NCBI GenBank assembly: GCA_019359015.1
Contig: JAHHID010000043.1
Location: 1 to 59,698 of the forward strand
Source: Spirirestis rafaelensis WJT71-NPBG6
GTDB lineage: Bacteria; Cyanobacteriota; Cyanobacteriia; Cyanobacteriales; Nostocaceae
Length of the DNA: 59,698 nt
Direction: 5' to 3'
Under the pieces are notes generated by a model, which saw only the letters and a list, made by a program, of their open reading frames with translations, was not told the origin of the DNA and ran no database searches. Position numbers and translations under genes: made by a program. Positions 36,718-46,792 of this stretch are shown piece after piece (position 1 is the stretch's first letter; each line of letters starts with the position of its first letter).

Positions 36718-39480
36718 CTACTCTCCATCTTTCACTTTCTCTTGCTGATGCCAAGCTTGATAAAAGACAGGGTAGGGCATACTTTGGGCGCAGTGCCAGA
36801 TGACTTCAAAGCAATATATTCTACGTACAAATTGAAAACTGTCTTCTTCTTTCTGATTTATGCATTCTTTTAAATTATTAACTGCTAATGGATAAATCTG
36901 GCTTTGAAGTATATCAATGAGGCAAAAAGAAGCTGACTGTAAAACATTTCCTTCTTTACTCGCATACATTATCTTCATTAAAGCATTATATATATTAAAA
37001 TTTTCCCCACATATTTCTCCCATAGCATGGGCAATTAAACTACGGTTAAAATTATTACGCCCTAAGTTTAGTAGTTTATTTAAATTTTCCATCAGCAGGC
37101 TATTGTCATCACTATTTAGATCAATAAATCGTGCAAACTGTCTTAATTGATTAAAATATTCTGCAACAGTTAAATGTCCCACTATTTTGTTGTTTTCATC
37201 CAGAACATAAAACTTCTCTTTTGGTTCGTTGATTTCTATAGTTTCGATTGAAATAGAATGTTTTTTCCTAAGTTTTTCTAATACACAAGAAGCATAAAAA
37301 CGAATTGACAGGTCTTTGCTAGATTGAAGATTATTTAAAACCTGTTCTACTTCCTCTTCGTTATCTGTTTTTATTTGTACTGCAATCTTAGCTAATTTTA
37401 AGAGTCTTACTTCATCCTGGCTTGCCCGTAAAATATTTGTTAAAAACGTTGTTAAATTACGGCGGTTAGTCTCGAACAATGCAGCCTTAGCATTTGTTGT
37501 AATTGGGGTTTCTAATATTTCTCCCATTCTATTTAAATCACCAAAGCCCCAATATATCAGTTGAGTAAAGATTTCTTCTGTACCTTTATAGTGCTCATAC
37601 TCTGCAAGACATATAGCAGCTAGAAAGTAAGATTTAAACCTGTAAAAGTCACCACAGCTATCATCAAACCCTACCAAAGCATCTAAAAAAGCATCTTTCT
37701 CATCTTTTCTCACATCCTCACGTCCCAACCACAGCAAAATCACCTCTTTCCACTGCGGTGCAAAAATGCGATAAATGCCTAGCGCGGGGTTGTCGGGAAC
37801 ATGATTTAGAAACTCGTGCCAATCATCAACCGCCAAGGCTGCAAAATATTCCTCAAATGTGGGATGAAAGAAAGCATAAACTTCCTCTTCGTCAGATTCC
37901 GCAGCCAGTCCAACTTGATTCAGCCATCCCAACTTTAGCGCCAACCAAAATAGAGAATCCTCTTGTTCTGGATCGCCCAATTCATTACTTACAAACTCAT
38001 GGCGCAACCGAAAGCGTGACGTTTCTTGATCAATTGCCCGTTTTGCCAAATCTCCCAGTGCTGCGTTTAATGTTTCTCGCTGCTGTTGAGTCGTGCGAAA
38101 GCGGTTTTTTTTCCAAGTGTAGAACCGCTTAACAAACAGATGATAAAGTCCGGCTTTAGTTTTCGGTAAACCTTTATCAGAACTTTGCCAAGTACTACAC
38201 AACAGCGCTAACCGCAAAGGATTTTTGACTAAATCTTGGATGCGCTGATGTTCAGCTTTATCCAATTCATTCCATAATCTTTCCCCTTTGTCTGCATCCT
38301 TGTTGTGAAACCAACCCCCAATAAACTCTTGCACTTGTTGCGGATATTCAAAATTGAGTAACCGATACGTCTCGAAATTTTCTAAAGCGTTAGCGTTTGC
38401 TTCCCAAACATTCACCCGACAAGTCAGCACAACCCGCGCATCTTCCACCCATCCCGTCAATTGGTTGGAAATCTCAGTTAATGGTTGGAGTGAGGACATT
38501 TCATCTGCTGCATCCAACAACAACCACACACAATTATTCTTGAATAATTTTCCTAAAGTCTCTTTCTGTTCTTTTGTTACATCCACCACTTTTAAAGCAT
38601 TCTTCAGCCAATCTTGCAACAGATAATTTTCTACACTCTTTCCTTGCAAGTCTGCCAAAGAAATCCAAATTGGTAAACCGAGATTGTTGTTTAATATCCA
38701 AAAAGCTATAGTTTGCAACTGAGTAGTTTTTCCCGCACCCGGTTCCCCAATTAAAGCGATGCGGTGTCCTTGAGTTTTCCCAACACCATCACGTATAATT
38801 TGCCCTAAAAAAGCCTCATGTTCAAACCGCTGCTTCTCTTCATAACTCGGTTCGTAAAGTCGCGAACCTTGTTCTGCTGGAATATCCTCGCTGCACTTCT
38901 TCGGTTTGGTACGCTGCACCAATGCTAAAGGGACATGAATTTCCTTTAGCTCAAATTTCATCTCTTCATCAGCAAACAGCAACTGATTTGTGGTGAGACG
39001 CTTGTGCTTTTCCAGCATCGTGCGGCAGATTTCTTGCCAGTAAGACTCGTCTGATTTCTGGGTCGGCTGTAGAGCTTTAGATTTTTCTCGTCTATTGGCT
39101 TCCCATGCCTGTTCAAATTGCTCCAGGTTCTTTTTTTTATCCTTTGACCACAGTTTCAGCGTGAAGTGCCAAATATCAACACCCTGAGTTTGGGTGCGGT
39201 TGTCCTCTAGAATCTTCAAAAAGTCTTTCAGCAGATTCAGCGCTTCTTGAATTTGCGTTTTGCTTAACTTGCTTGGATATTTATCTTTTTCTGTCAGGTA
39301 TCCCAAAGCTACCTGGGTTGTCTCGATTATCAGCTTCGGGTTGGCACTATTTTCTGCTTCCCACTTGAACTTAATATCAAACTTACTGTCTTCAAATTCC
39401 CAATTGGCAAAATCAAGCAAAGCCTCTAAAAGGCGCTTCACCCGTTTTTTTACTATAGAACCGTAAGTATATTTCGGCAT
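36718..39480 (-). CDS. NACHT domain STAND NTPase
   Basis: A 920-residue protein of the NACHT class. Residues about 1-170 form a charged, helical N-terminal region of no family I recognise ('MPKYTYGSIVKKRVKRLLEALLDFANWEF'). The NACHT domain begins around 225; Walker A 'GEPGAGKTT' is at about 243-251 and Walker B 'CVWLLLDAADEM' near 318. A winged-helix region and 'FFHPTFEEYFAAL' follow, then about 330 residues of HEAT-like helices ('NLQSSKDLSIRFYASCVLEKL'). The C-terminus 'HCAQSMPYPVFYQAWH' resembles the small Cys/His domain found at the end of many cyanobacterial NACHT proteins (NCH2 type). STAND NTPases are signal switches, several of them antiviral. No adjacent effector is evident, so the N-terminal region could be the effector. 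ATG 39478-39480 is preferred over a TTG five codons upstream. Confidence 0.85.
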   Translation of the reverse strand: MPKYTYGSIVKKRVKRLLEALLDFANWEFEDSKFDIKFKWEAENSANPKLIIETTQVALGYLTEKDKYPSKLSKTQIQEALNLLKDFLKILEDNRTQTQGVDIWHFTLKLWSKDKKKNLEQFEQAWEANRREKSKALQPTQKSDESYWQEICRTMLEKHKRLTTNQLLFADEEMKFELKEIHVPLALVQRTKPKKCSEDIPAEQGSRLYEPSYEEKQRFEHEAFLGQIIRDGVGKTQGHRIALIGEPGAGKTTQLQTIAFWILNNNLGLPIWISLADLQGKSVENYLLQDWLKNALKVVDVTKEQKETLGKLFKNNCVWLLLDAADEMSSLQPLTEISNQLTGWVEDARVVLTCRVNVWEANANALENFETYRLLNFEYPQQVQEFIGGWFHNKDADKGERLWNELDKAEHQRIQDLVKNPLRLALLCSTWQSSDKGLPKTKAGLYHLFVKRFYTWKKNRFRTTQQQRETLNAALGDLAKRAIDQETSRFRLRHEFVSNELGDPEQEDSLFWLALKLGWLNQVGLAAESDEEEVYAFFHPTFEEYFAALAVDDWHEFLNHVPDNPALGIYRIFAPQWKEVILLWLGREDVRKDEKDAFLDALVGFDDSCGDFYRFKSYFLAAICLAEYEHYKGTEEIFTQLIYWGFGDLNRMGEILETPITTNAKAALFETNRRNLTTFLTNILRASQDEVRLLKLAKIAVQIKTDNEEEVEQVLNNLQSSKDLSIRFYASCVLEKLRKKHSISIETIEINEPKEKFYVLDENNKIVGHLTVAEYFNQLRQFARFIDLNSDDNSLLMENLNKLLNLGRNNFNRSLIAHAMGEICGENFNIYNALMKIMYASKEGNVLQSASFCLIDILQSQIYPLAVNNLKECINQKEEDSFQFVRRIYCFEVIWHCAQSMPYPVFYQAWHQQEKVKDGE

Positions 39481-39640
39481 GACAGTCAAAGACAAATACC
39501 AGAAAGTTTGGGGCTACCCCTAATTGAATCTACCACCCCAAACCCATGTATTCCTGATTTTAACAAGATTTTATCCGCCTTGATTGCGTTCACCACCCCA
39601 AAGAGATGCTGTATTCAACAACTCATTCAGGTGGTACGAA

Positions 39641-39844
39641 ATGAAAAACAAGCGTCAAAACGCAAGTCAAAAAGCGATCGCTCTCTTGCTAATTGTGCAA
39701 ACAACACTAATTGGCGTCCAAGCCGAAAACCGCATTCAGCAAGGAGACTCACCAACCGAGGTTTTGATCTGGATGATTAATCAGTGCATCCCCGTGCTGA
39801 AACAAGCCAGCAAACTCGAAGATAAAGACAAGAAGAATAAATAA
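39641..39844 (+). CDS. Small exported hypothetical protein
   Basis: A 67-residue protein: basic N-terminus ('MKNKRQNASQ'), one hydrophobic segment 'KAIALLLIVQTTLIGVQA' ending in a likely signal-peptidase site, then a polar mature part of about 38 residues and a lysine-rich end. AGGTGG stands seven bases before the ATG. It diverges from the NACHT gene (160 bp apart). No family is recognised; small secreted proteins next to NACHT genes are not an established pair. It is followed by a hairpin. Confidence 0.55.
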   Translation: MKNKRQNASQKAIALLLIVQTTLIGVQAENRIQQGDSPTEVLIWMINQCIPVLKQASKLEDKDKKNK

Positions 39845-39850
39845 AAATAG

Positions 39851-39900
39851 AAGAAGTGCGTAAACAAACAACAGCTTGTCACCACACATCGCACTTCTTT
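39851..39900 (+). terminator. Hairpin terminator after the small exported protein gene
   Basis: AAGAAGTGCG (39851-39860) pairs perfectly with CGCACTTCTT (39890-39899) over a 29-nt loop, and T-rich sequence follows. It may serve in both directions, since an SDR gene ends at 39961 on the other strand. Confidence 0.55.
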
Positions 39901-39903
39901 TAT

Positions 39904-39923
39904 TAGACTTCTTGCAAAAGTCT
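39904..39923. repeat. Solitary end of the 100-bp MITE family
   Basis: TTAGACTTCTTGCAAAAGTC matches the ends of the element at 16576-16675. No second end is visible nearby. Confidence 0.6.
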
Positions 39924-39960
39924 TTTTTGCGACGCGACGAGTGCGCGAAGCAAAATAATA

Positions 39961-40677
39961 TTACCAATCAATTGCTTTTTTATCCCGGAAAAATCCACCC
40001 GTAGCACCGTCATCTGCAAGAGTTGCCAGCCAAAGAATTGTATTAACTCCTTGTTCTGGAGTTCTGGGTGCATTTGCCCCACCCATATCTGTTTTGACCC
40101 AACCAGGGCAAACCGAATTAACTAAGATATTTGTGCCTTGTAATTCGCTCGCAAAAATCCGCGTTAAGGCATTCAAAGCAGCTTTAGAAAGCCGATATCC
40201 GGTGTAACCACCACCCATATCATGAAGTTGTCCCATCCCAGAAGAAACATTAACTATCCTTCCATAATTCTGTTTCTTCATTAACGGAATTAACGCTTGA
40301 GTCACTCGCAAAACACCGTAAACATTCGTTTCCATCGTTTGCTGCACGGTGTCAATTTTGGCATCAAAAACACTGTCATTACCAGCTTGTTCATCAATAT
40401 ATATACCCGCGTTGTTGACTAATACATCAAGTTTGCCAAATTGCTGAGAAATAAATTCAGCTAATTTTTGGCTACTTTCATCACTAGTCACATCAAGAGG
40501 ATGAAATGTTACATCTAATCCCTCAGATTGCAACTTATCAGCCGCAGCTTTACCTTTTGCTTCATCTCGACTGGTGAGAACTACTTGATATTGGAGTTTA
40601 GCTAACTGACGAGAAGCTTCAAATCCTAAACCGCGATTTCCACCAGTAACTACAGCAACTTTCTTTGTTGTACTCAT
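39961..40677 (-). CDS. SDR family NAD(P)-dependent oxidoreductase
   Basis: A 238-residue classical short-chain dehydrogenase of the carbonyl-reductase-like group. Cofactor motif 'TGGNRGLG' at residues about 11-18, 'LVNNAG' near 86, catalytic Ser in 'IVNVSSGMG', and catalytic Tyr and Lys in 'YTGYRLSK'. 'PGWVKTDMGGANAPRTPEQGV' follows. It probably reduces a carbonyl compound with NADPH; the substrate is unknown. Its start is 20 bp from the stop of a VOC protein gene on the same strand; the two form a likely operon. Confidence 0.9.
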   Translation of the reverse strand: MSTTKKVAVVTGGNRGLGFEASRQLAKLQYQVVLTSRDEAKGKAAADKLQSEGLDVTFHPLDVTSDESSQKLAEFISQQFGKLDVLVNNAGIYIDEQAGNDSVFDAKIDTVQQTMETNVYGVLRVTQALIPLMKKQNYGRIVNVSSGMGQLHDMGGGYTGYRLSKAALNALTRIFASELQGTNILVNSVCPGWVKTDMGGANAPRTPEQGVNTILWLATLADDGATGGFFRDKKAIDW

Positions 40678-40697
40678 TCCTTTTGTCCTAACTAAAA

Positions 40698-41093
40698 TTA
40701 CCTCAATGCATACTCTGAGTTATATTCAACTAACTCAATCTCATTCCCATCAGGATCGTTAACATAAATTCTGTGCTTCGTTTCTGGTGCAGTCATTGTA
40801 TAATACTCAATACCTTCAGAATCAAGCTGTTTTTTCATCGCTTCCCCATCTTTAATCGTAAAGCCTACATGATTGATACCGATATTTTCGTAAGCCGTAT
40901 GCACATGCTTTAACTCAGGATGATCGTTGAGTGCAAGATAAAATTGATCATTGCCAAAATGCATCCAGCGATTACCGTTGAATACTCCTTCGACGCGCAC
41001 ATACCAATCAGGAAAGATGCTTTGATAAAACTTTTTGGTTGCATCAATATCTTTGCAAGCAAGGTTAATGTGTTCAAAACGAGTAAAGTTCAT
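40698..41093 (-). CDS. VOC family (glyoxalase-like) protein
   Basis: A 131-residue protein of the vicinal oxygen chelate superfamily: 'FEHINLACKDIDATKKFYQSIF' at the N-terminus, 'GINHVGFTIKDGEAMKKQLDSEG', and 'IYVNDPDGNEIELVEY' at the C-terminus. Metal ligands are likely His8, the His in 'INHVGF' and the Glu in 'IELVEY'. The reaction may be a lyase, dioxygenase or detoxifying one. First gene of the VOC-SDR operon; the SDR enzyme may act on a related compound. Confidence 0.88.
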   Translation of the reverse strand: MNFTRFEHINLACKDIDATKKFYQSIFPDWYVRVEGVFNGNRWMHFGNDQFYLALNDHPELKHVHTAYENIGINHVGFTIKDGEAMKKQLDSEGIEYYTMTAPETKHRIYVNDPDGNEIELVEYNSEYALR

Positions 41094-41517
41094 TTTGTAC
41101 TCCTTTTTTATGTTGTAATTTTTTTGTTTCTTGTTCTCTGGCTCTACCTAGGGATAACAAGGCTTTGCAGGAAGTTTTTTATCTTATATAAATCATAGTC
41201 GATATGAGTATGAGTTGACAAAACTTTTTTTTAAGATAAGTTACAGATGCATTGACACCAACAAATAAATACAAGTAACTGTTTATACTTTAATTGATGA
41301 GAAATGATGTAAAAGCCAGACTGGGTTTACAATTCAAATCAATTTATCTAATTAAAAAAGCATGTATAATAAATTACTTAATTCTGATAGACTCTTTTAC
41401 AGTCATGGCAATTGACCGCATTTAATTGGGGTGGGAAGGGACTTTAATGCGATCGCCTAGCCTGACTATTTCTATCAAAGGTGCAAAACTACTATGAGTG
41501 AAAACTTATCAAAACGG
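41094..41517. other. Intergenic region, nothing recognised
   Basis: A 424-bp AT-rich gap upstream of the VOC-SDR operon and downstream of the PhoD-like gene. It contains one HIP1-like site near 41450. I see no gene or hairpin with a T-run. Confidence 0.4.
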
Positions 41518-43989
41518 TTATTCAAGCAGGTTTTCTAGAGTGAATCTTTCATTCAAAATATCAGCCATTGGGTAATCTTTGTCATCAAAAAGCAAAGATA
41601 CTTCACATCTAGTTAAGGGGAAAGGTTCTAAAAGCTTGTTTTTTTCCCAACTTTCAAGACGCCACCAAAGTGTTTGCACAGCTATTTCTTTACCATCAAT
41701 AAACTCAAAAGTAATTTCACCAATATTGTTAACTCCGACTATTTGTTTACCGTGTCCCCACTTACCGCGAAAATCACGATCATTTTTGGCGATCGCTAAA
41801 TATTTCTCTAAAAATTCCTTGCGCTCTTGCCCAGGCAAAGGAGCTATTACATATCTCGCTTCAACAGGACGTGAACCTGGTGGCTCAGTGATTTTTTCAT
41901 ATTTAGCTAACAAAAAATCAATTCGATATAACCATTCCGGTTCTTCTGTAATTTTTAATGCTGTATGCCAAATGCGCTCTTCAACTAAATTAATTACGGC
42001 TGGACTTCCCTTAATTCTCCAAGGGAAAGATTGAATTGTATTATCCATGATCGCATATGAAATACCAATTTCTAATTCCTTACCACCTTTATTCTCCCAG
42101 CCAATAATCTTAGAAGTTGGTAATTTATGAATAAATTCTATTGGAAAATAACCTTTAGTATGCAAAGACCGACTGCCACCTATCCCCTTAACTTCGTTTT
42201 TTAAAGAACTGCTAGTAAATTGAGCGACTACAAGCTCAGTCTCAATTTTTTCTAAACTTTCAAATGGACGTTTTGCTGAATATTGCAAGCGAGCGCCAAA
42301 ACTGTAATGAACATCACCAGATAAGATAATTACTCGACTTTTTTGTGCTGGTAATGCGCGTGAAGTTAGAGATGCAAATAACCTTTCAAATGCAGCTTCT
42401 TCTAAACTCCAAGCTTCTGGATCAAAGCCCCAAGCTACAGTACCCAGTTGCTCAGATACACTTTTAACTGTCTTTTGTATTTCTTCTAGAAATGGTACAC
42501 CAATAACTGGACCAGGCGATATCAAAAAAGTTACTTTTGTATTAGGAGGAACTACTTTTGATATTTGCTCATCGCAACCTTTAGCACCAAAAAGTGCTGG
42601 GAAATCAAAATCTTTTCCGGGAAATTCGCGCCAAGTGCGAGTGTCGAGTACTATAACTTCATAGCCTGGACTAGTTACTGTGTAGTGCCATTTTATATTA
42701 TTATCAGTATGAGGTATTCCTCTAGGGTTACTGTTTTTAATATCTGCAACGGTTGGTAAAGCAATGTGATGAGCGATTTGTTTTTCATACTCTAGGTTTT
42801 TACCTTTTGATGCTGACCATGCAGCAGCAGCCTTAAGTAATGCATCTCCAGGTTTGCCTTCTTCAAACTGGTCTGGTGTATTTCCCCATCCTTGAAATAC
42901 AGCATATGCCAGCATACCATTTTGCAGGACACGTCTGCCCAAGGGTTTACTGAGGACGCGATCGCACCAAGCCATATTCAAATACCAATCATCGGTAATT
43001 TCATGATCGTCAAATATCATGTAAGTAGGAATATTAGCTAAAGCGCGTCTAATGTCCTTGAGCGTTATTTGAAATTGTTGTAAATAGCCAAGTTCTTCAT
43101 TAAATGAAGATATATCCTTTCGTTTAGCTGAAACATTCGGGTTAACATCTGCAAATGTTGGTAAATATTGAGATTTAGTCCATAGCACATCACACCAGGC
43201 AAACAAATACATTGCATAAAATTCACCTAACGTAAATAAATGGCTTTTAGCAACGTTAGAAATTTTGTTAAATTTACTCAGACTACTTGTCAAACCAGCA
43301 ATATGTGTTGCTAAATTATTGCGTTTTCCAGCATTTAACTCTTCAATATTTTTAACATCTGGTAAAACCTCCGACCATCCTAAAAGCGTCTGACTAGCAT
43401 CAATTAACATGAAAAGTAAAGCATCTGCCACATCATCGGCATAAATTTGATCGCCAGTGAGGAAAAGTTGATGCGGTCGCTTTTTCGGGTCTTGTATTAA
43501 CGCTTCTGTAATCATTTTGTCTAAGGTCGCAAGCGCGTCAATACTTTCTCCGTGTGCTTTGCGGCAAGAACCGTGAATGATGCGTAAATGATTTAAATTA
43601 CTTGGCGGAAGCGCGAAAGAAGGTAAGTTATATGGAGCATATGTTATATCTTCAATTGAGCCAGATGAATTTAAAATACCAGGCTTATTCAGCGTTTCAC
43701 CAGGGTCAAATGCTAAATTGTAGAGATAATTTTCCCCAGGTGAAAGCACATTTGATTCTGCTTTGGCAGTCACAGCGACAACATGCAAATGAATACCAAG
43801 TTGAATTGTTTTTCGGCTGCCTGTAAGTAATAATTTTTTGCTAGTATCAAAGACTGCTAAATAAACAGTGCGGCTTTCTTTCAAAGCTATCCACACAGTT
43901 ACTGCATTTGCTTCAGTGCGTCTCAGAATTGGTCCAGCGAGAACGAGTGGCAGGTTATTCAACCTATCCCTTAAAGGTGTCCATGTCAT
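41518..43989 (-). CDS. PhoD-like phosphatase
   Basis: An 823-residue metallophosphatase of the PhoD superfamily. Metal-binding blocks: 'IIHGSCRKAHGE', 'LFLTGDQIYADDVADALLF' (about residue 181), 'YMIFDDHEITDDWYLN' (about 326), 'VIVLDTRTWRE', and 'VIILSGDVHYSFGARLQYS' (about 555). N-terminal residues 1-110 look like the usual beta-sandwich ('GPILRRTEANAVTVWIAL'). It is larger than Bacillus PhoD (about 580 residues) and has no Tat or Sec signal, so it may be cytoplasmic. It begins 76 bp after the stop of the GVxx-repeat ATPase gene, on the same strand; co-transcription is possible. Substrate is unknown and could be phosphodiester or phosphomonoester. Confidence 0.85.
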   Translation of the reverse strand: MTWTPLRDRLNNLPLVLAGPILRRTEANAVTVWIALKESRTVYLAVFDTSKKLLLTGSRKTIQLGIHLHVVAVTAKAESNVLSPGENYLYNLAFDPGETLNKPGILNSSGSIEDITYAPYNLPSFALPPSNLNHLRIIHGSCRKAHGESIDALATLDKMITEALIQDPKKRPHQLFLTGDQIYADDVADALLFMLIDASQTLLGWSEVLPDVKNIEELNAGKRNNLATHIAGLTSSLSKFNKISNVAKSHLFTLGEFYAMYLFAWCDVLWTKSQYLPTFADVNPNVSAKRKDISSFNEELGYLQQFQITLKDIRRALANIPTYMIFDDHEITDDWYLNMAWCDRVLSKPLGRRVLQNGMLAYAVFQGWGNTPDQFEEGKPGDALLKAAAAWSASKGKNLEYEKQIAHHIALPTVADIKNSNPRGIPHTDNNIKWHYTVTSPGYEVIVLDTRTWREFPGKDFDFPALFGAKGCDEQISKVVPPNTKVTFLISPGPVIGVPFLEEIQKTVKSVSEQLGTVAWGFDPEAWSLEEAAFERLFASLTSRALPAQKSRVIILSGDVHYSFGARLQYSAKRPFESLEKIETELVVAQFTSSSLKNEVKGIGGSRSLHTKGYFPIEFIHKLPTSKIIGWENKGGKELEIGISYAIMDNTIQSFPWRIKGSPAVINLVEERIWHTALKITEEPEWLYRIDFLLAKYEKITEPPGSRPVEARYVIAPLPGQERKEFLEKYLAIAKNDRDFRGKWGHGKQIVGVNNIGEITFEFIDGKEIAVQTLWWRLESWEKNKLLEPFPLTRCEVSLLFDDKDYPMADILNERFTLENLLE

Positions 43990-44065
43990 GAGACTTCTGG
44001 CATCAACGATATATTTCGAGTATATTTTTCTCCGAGAAAAAAGTCACGCTTGAGAGAAAAATGCT

Positions 44066-46792
44066 CTACAATTGTAAAACCCAAAGGCGAAAAAGTTCGA
44101 CAATAATTCGCCAGCATCCGTCAATTTCTTTAACTACATCATGGCGTGTGAGAGTTTTCAACGCTTTTTGCAAAGTTGCCTCATCCATGTCTGTAGATTG
44201 AGATAAGGCATCCAGAGTTAGCCCTTGGGCCTGAGGTGCAAGTATCCTGAGTATATCATGTTGTCCAGTCGCACCATGCGCTGCTTGACCCCAAACACCA
44301 TTAAAATAGCCGCTTCCCTTTTTGAAGAAATCAGGATCTTTAATCACAACTTCCACATCCTCGACTGTGAAAACGGGGTTGCGTCGGTTTCTCATGGTAA
44401 AAACTTGGTCATTGTAGCGACGAACTAACTGGAAACCCACCAACTGCACTAAATAAGGTTGTCCGTGGGTGAGGTCGTAGATTTTATCTAGTGCTTCGGG
44501 GGTATAGTCGAGGGGAAAATCCTCAATAGCTGGATTTGCTAAAATTTCCTTTGTTGCGCCGGCTTCCATAAAACCAACGCGAATAGTAATAACGCTAGCG
44601 TAAAAAGGTTGGAAGTAATCGCTTGTCATTTCTTCCAAGGTGTGCAAACCAGCTAAAGCAAAGGCAATTTTAGAGCTTTTGTGCGCCAACCCCCGCAGAT
44701 ATCCCATAAAATCTACAGGGATTTTCCCCGCTTCAATTAGTTTCTCGATTTGCTCAAACTCGTCTAAAGCAATAATTAAACCTTTTGGATTTTCCAGAGA
44801 CGCGACGCCAGACGCTACAACGTTCGTGACCTCCGCAACGCGCTGGCTCATTAATCGCGTCTCTACCTGTTTCAAATATCTTCTAAAAGTCGGTAAGGGA
44901 AGACTTAACAAATCATCATTGCTTGGGGGTGGAATTTGCACCGCATCAGAAATGGCATCACAAATCGCCATCACCACCTCTCCAACACCTTCAGGTGCAT
45001 CTCCCACTTCCAGGAGGTTGACATAGGCTACCTGTACATTTGCACTGACAAAATTAGCGACGTTTCGCAAGATTGAACTTTTGCCCATGCGCCTGTGACC
45101 GTAGATTACCACAGACTGGAGTTGATGATTTGTCACCCAGAGTTCTTTTAGCTGTCGTATAATCGTTTCCCGTCCGACGAAGAGGTTGCCTTGTACAGGG
45201 TTGCCGGCAACGTAGGGATTATTTACAGGTTCGGTAATGACGATTTCGCCTACTTCACCTGCAATATCCAGCAGCGCTTCTAGCCAAGTTAGGGTGATGT
45301 TGACAATTAAATATTGTTCTGCGTTGGGCAAAGATTCCCTATTCTTTAGAATAGTTTTCAGTTCTCCTAAAGCGCGGTTGAGGGCTGAGGAACGTTGAAA
45401 ACGGGAAGAACTGCGCTGCACAAGTTGGGCATTTTCAATTACGTGCTTTAGAGATGTGAGTGTTTCCCAAGTAGTTGGACGCAGCAGCGGTTCTTCTGGG
45501 AAGGGAGGGATTTGCACACCAGCAATGGTGTCTAGTTCCTTAGCTTCGTCAAAGGCTGTAAGAGTTTCGGCAAGGATGAACATTTCCTCACCATAAAGAA
45601 GAGAACGCACTTGTGCAAAAGCCTTCATAGCTATTGCTGGTTCTTTTTCATGCAGATACCAAAAACCAGCCGCAGCAGCACGAGCAGGGGTATCCAACCG
45701 GGTATTGGTGACAAAACGAGCTTGGAGTCTTTCTTTCCAGCTAGAGGGTAACAAGTAGATACCTTCAATAAATTTTGACTTAAGCGCCTCCTTTAAAGAA
45801 GCCGAGGCAAAACGCACTAAGCGCCAATCAAAAGGGGCTTCAGCTAGCTGAACGACACGAAAAATAACTTGCTCTGGAGGCGTTGTAGCCAACACATGAT
45901 TTACAGCTTGAACAACGGGAATAAATTGCAGAGTGTAAGCCAGTAACTCATTGGCGTTATATAAACCAATTTCCCAGTCTTGATGTAGCCAACTTTTCAA
46001 CCGATAAGACAGGAAATAAAGAGGAAGTGGGGTGACATGGGGGATTTGCCACTTTCTATTCTGGGACGTTTGTAGAAAAAAACGTAGACCTGAAAGCCAA
46101 TTTTCTAAACGAAGTATCGCCACGCACGACATAACGCCCCACGCTAAGCCCGACCCCACGCCGAACACCACGCCCCACGTCACACCAAACGCCACGCCGG
46201 ACACCACGCCCAACGCCACGCCGGACCCCACGGCCAACGCCACGCCGGACACCACGCCCAACTCCACACCAAACGCCACGCCGGACCCCACGCCAAACGC
46301 CACGCCGAACGCCACACCCAACGCCACGATCGACCCCACGCCTAACGCCACGCCCGACCCCACGCCGAACACCACGCCCAAGCCCACGCCGAACGCCACG
46401 CCCGACCCCACGCCCAAGCCCACGCCGGACACCACGCCCCACGCTACGCCCAACGCCACGCCCAAGCCCACGCCGAACCAATCAATATAAACACCTAGTC
46501 GCTGAAGAATTACACTCAAAAGCAGTGGTGTAACAACTGTCAAAACCACTCCCTGAAAAAGCAACTGACGCTGAATCGGTTTTTGAGAAAGCAACTGCCA
46601 TCTCTTGCGCCAATTCATTTCTCTTCCAGAAATATACCCACCCCCAAATGTGTCCACATACCACCGCAAAGCTTGGGGAAAGTAAAATACCCAGCACAAC
46701 AGGCGCAGATAATCCAAGGGGTTCCACAGGGAGAGGGGGCGCTTGAGTTTCGGCGCTAAGTCTAGGCGAGGAACTGGGCGTTGCTGGTTCAT
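44066..46792 (-). CDS. STAND-type ATPase with thirty GVxx membrane repeats
   Basis: A 908-residue protein. Residues 1-106 include hydrophobic helices ('[16 protein letters not shown]', '[16 protein letters not shown]'). Residues 107-226 are exactly thirty tetrapeptides of type G-V-x-x, encoded by 12-nt units, very hydrophobic and able to form several Gly-packed membrane helices. After a linker of alpha-helical sequence, an ATPase domain begins with '[16 protein letters not shown]' (about 540); Walker A is '[10 protein letters not shown]' (about 560) and Walker B 'LIIALDEFE' (about 672). '[24 protein letters not shown]' and a winged-helix '[24 protein letters not shown]' follow. An in-frame repeat lies between (44796-44864). 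AAGG precedes the ATG at 46790-46792. The function is unknown; I infer a membrane-anchored ATPase switch. It follows the CHAT-ATPase gene on the same strand. Confidence 0.78.
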   Translation of the reverse strand: MNQQRPVPRLDLAPKLKRPLSLWNPLDYLRLLCWVFYFPQALRWYVDTFGGGYISGREMNWRKRWQLLSQKPIQRQLLFQGVVLTVVTPLLLSVILQRLGVYIDWFGVGLGVALGVAWGVVSGVGLGVGSGVAFGVGLGVVFGVGSGVALGVGSIVALGVAFGVAFGVGSGVAFGVELGVVSGVALAVGSGVALGVVSGVAFGVTWGVVFGVGSGLAWGVMSCVAILRLENWLSGLRFFLQTSQNRKWQIPHVTPLPLYFLSYRLKSWLHQDWEIGLYNANELLAYTLQFIPVVQAVNHVLATTPPEQVIFRVVQLAEAPFDWRLVRFASASLKEALKSKFIEGIYLLPSSWKERLQARFVTNTRLDTPARAAAAGFWYLHEKEPAIAMKAFAQVRSLLYGEEMFILAETLTAFDEAKELDTIAGVQIPPFPEEPLLRPTTWETLTSLKHVIENAQLVQRSSSRFQRSSALNRALGELKTILKNRESLPNAEQYLIVNITLTWLEALLDIAGEVGEIVITEPVNNPYVAGNPVQGNLFVGRETIIRQLKELWVTNHQLQSVVIYGHRRMGKSSILRNVANFVSANVQVAYVNLLEVGDAPEGVGEVVMAICDAISDAVQIPPPSNDDLLSLPLPTFRRYLKQVETRLMSQRVAEVTNVVASGVASLENPKGLIIALDEFEQIEKLIEAGKIPVDFMGYLRGLAHKSSKIAFALAGLHTLEEMTSDYFQPFYASVITIRVGFMEAGATKEILANPAIEDFPLDYTPEALDKIYDLTHGQPYLVQLVGFQLVRRYNDQVFTMRNRRNPVFTVEDVEVVIKDPDFFKKGSGYFNGVWGQAAHGATGQHDILRILAPQAQGLTLDALSQSTDMDEATLQKALKTLTRHDVVKEIDGCWRIIVELFRLWVLQL
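44796..44864. repeat. Inverted-repeat element translated in the GVxx ATPase gene
   Basis: AGAGACGCGA (44796-44805) and TCGCGTCTCT (44855-44864) are perfect 10-bp inverted ends of a 69-bp tract. The ends are those of the palindrome family in smc and in intergenic regions. It adds 23 codons in frame between Walker A and Walker B, and does not stop the reading. Confidence 0.7.
46115..46474 (-). repeat. 12-nt coding repeat, 30 units (GVxx)
   Basis: The 360-bp tract is made of GGCGTGGGC/GGCGTGGCG-type 12-mers and translates into 30 consecutive GVxx tetrapeptides; a few units have I, A, C or L substitutions. A frame on the opposite strand (46032-46490) only translates the complement into Thr/Pro/Asn repeats. 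Confidence 0.95.

Noticed and set aside
46032-46490. Long plus-strand frame of Thr/Pro/Asn repeats
   Set aside because: It is the exact antisense of the 12-nt GVxx coding repeat; repeat DNA without stops leaves several frames open. The minus-strand frame has the ATPase domain attached.
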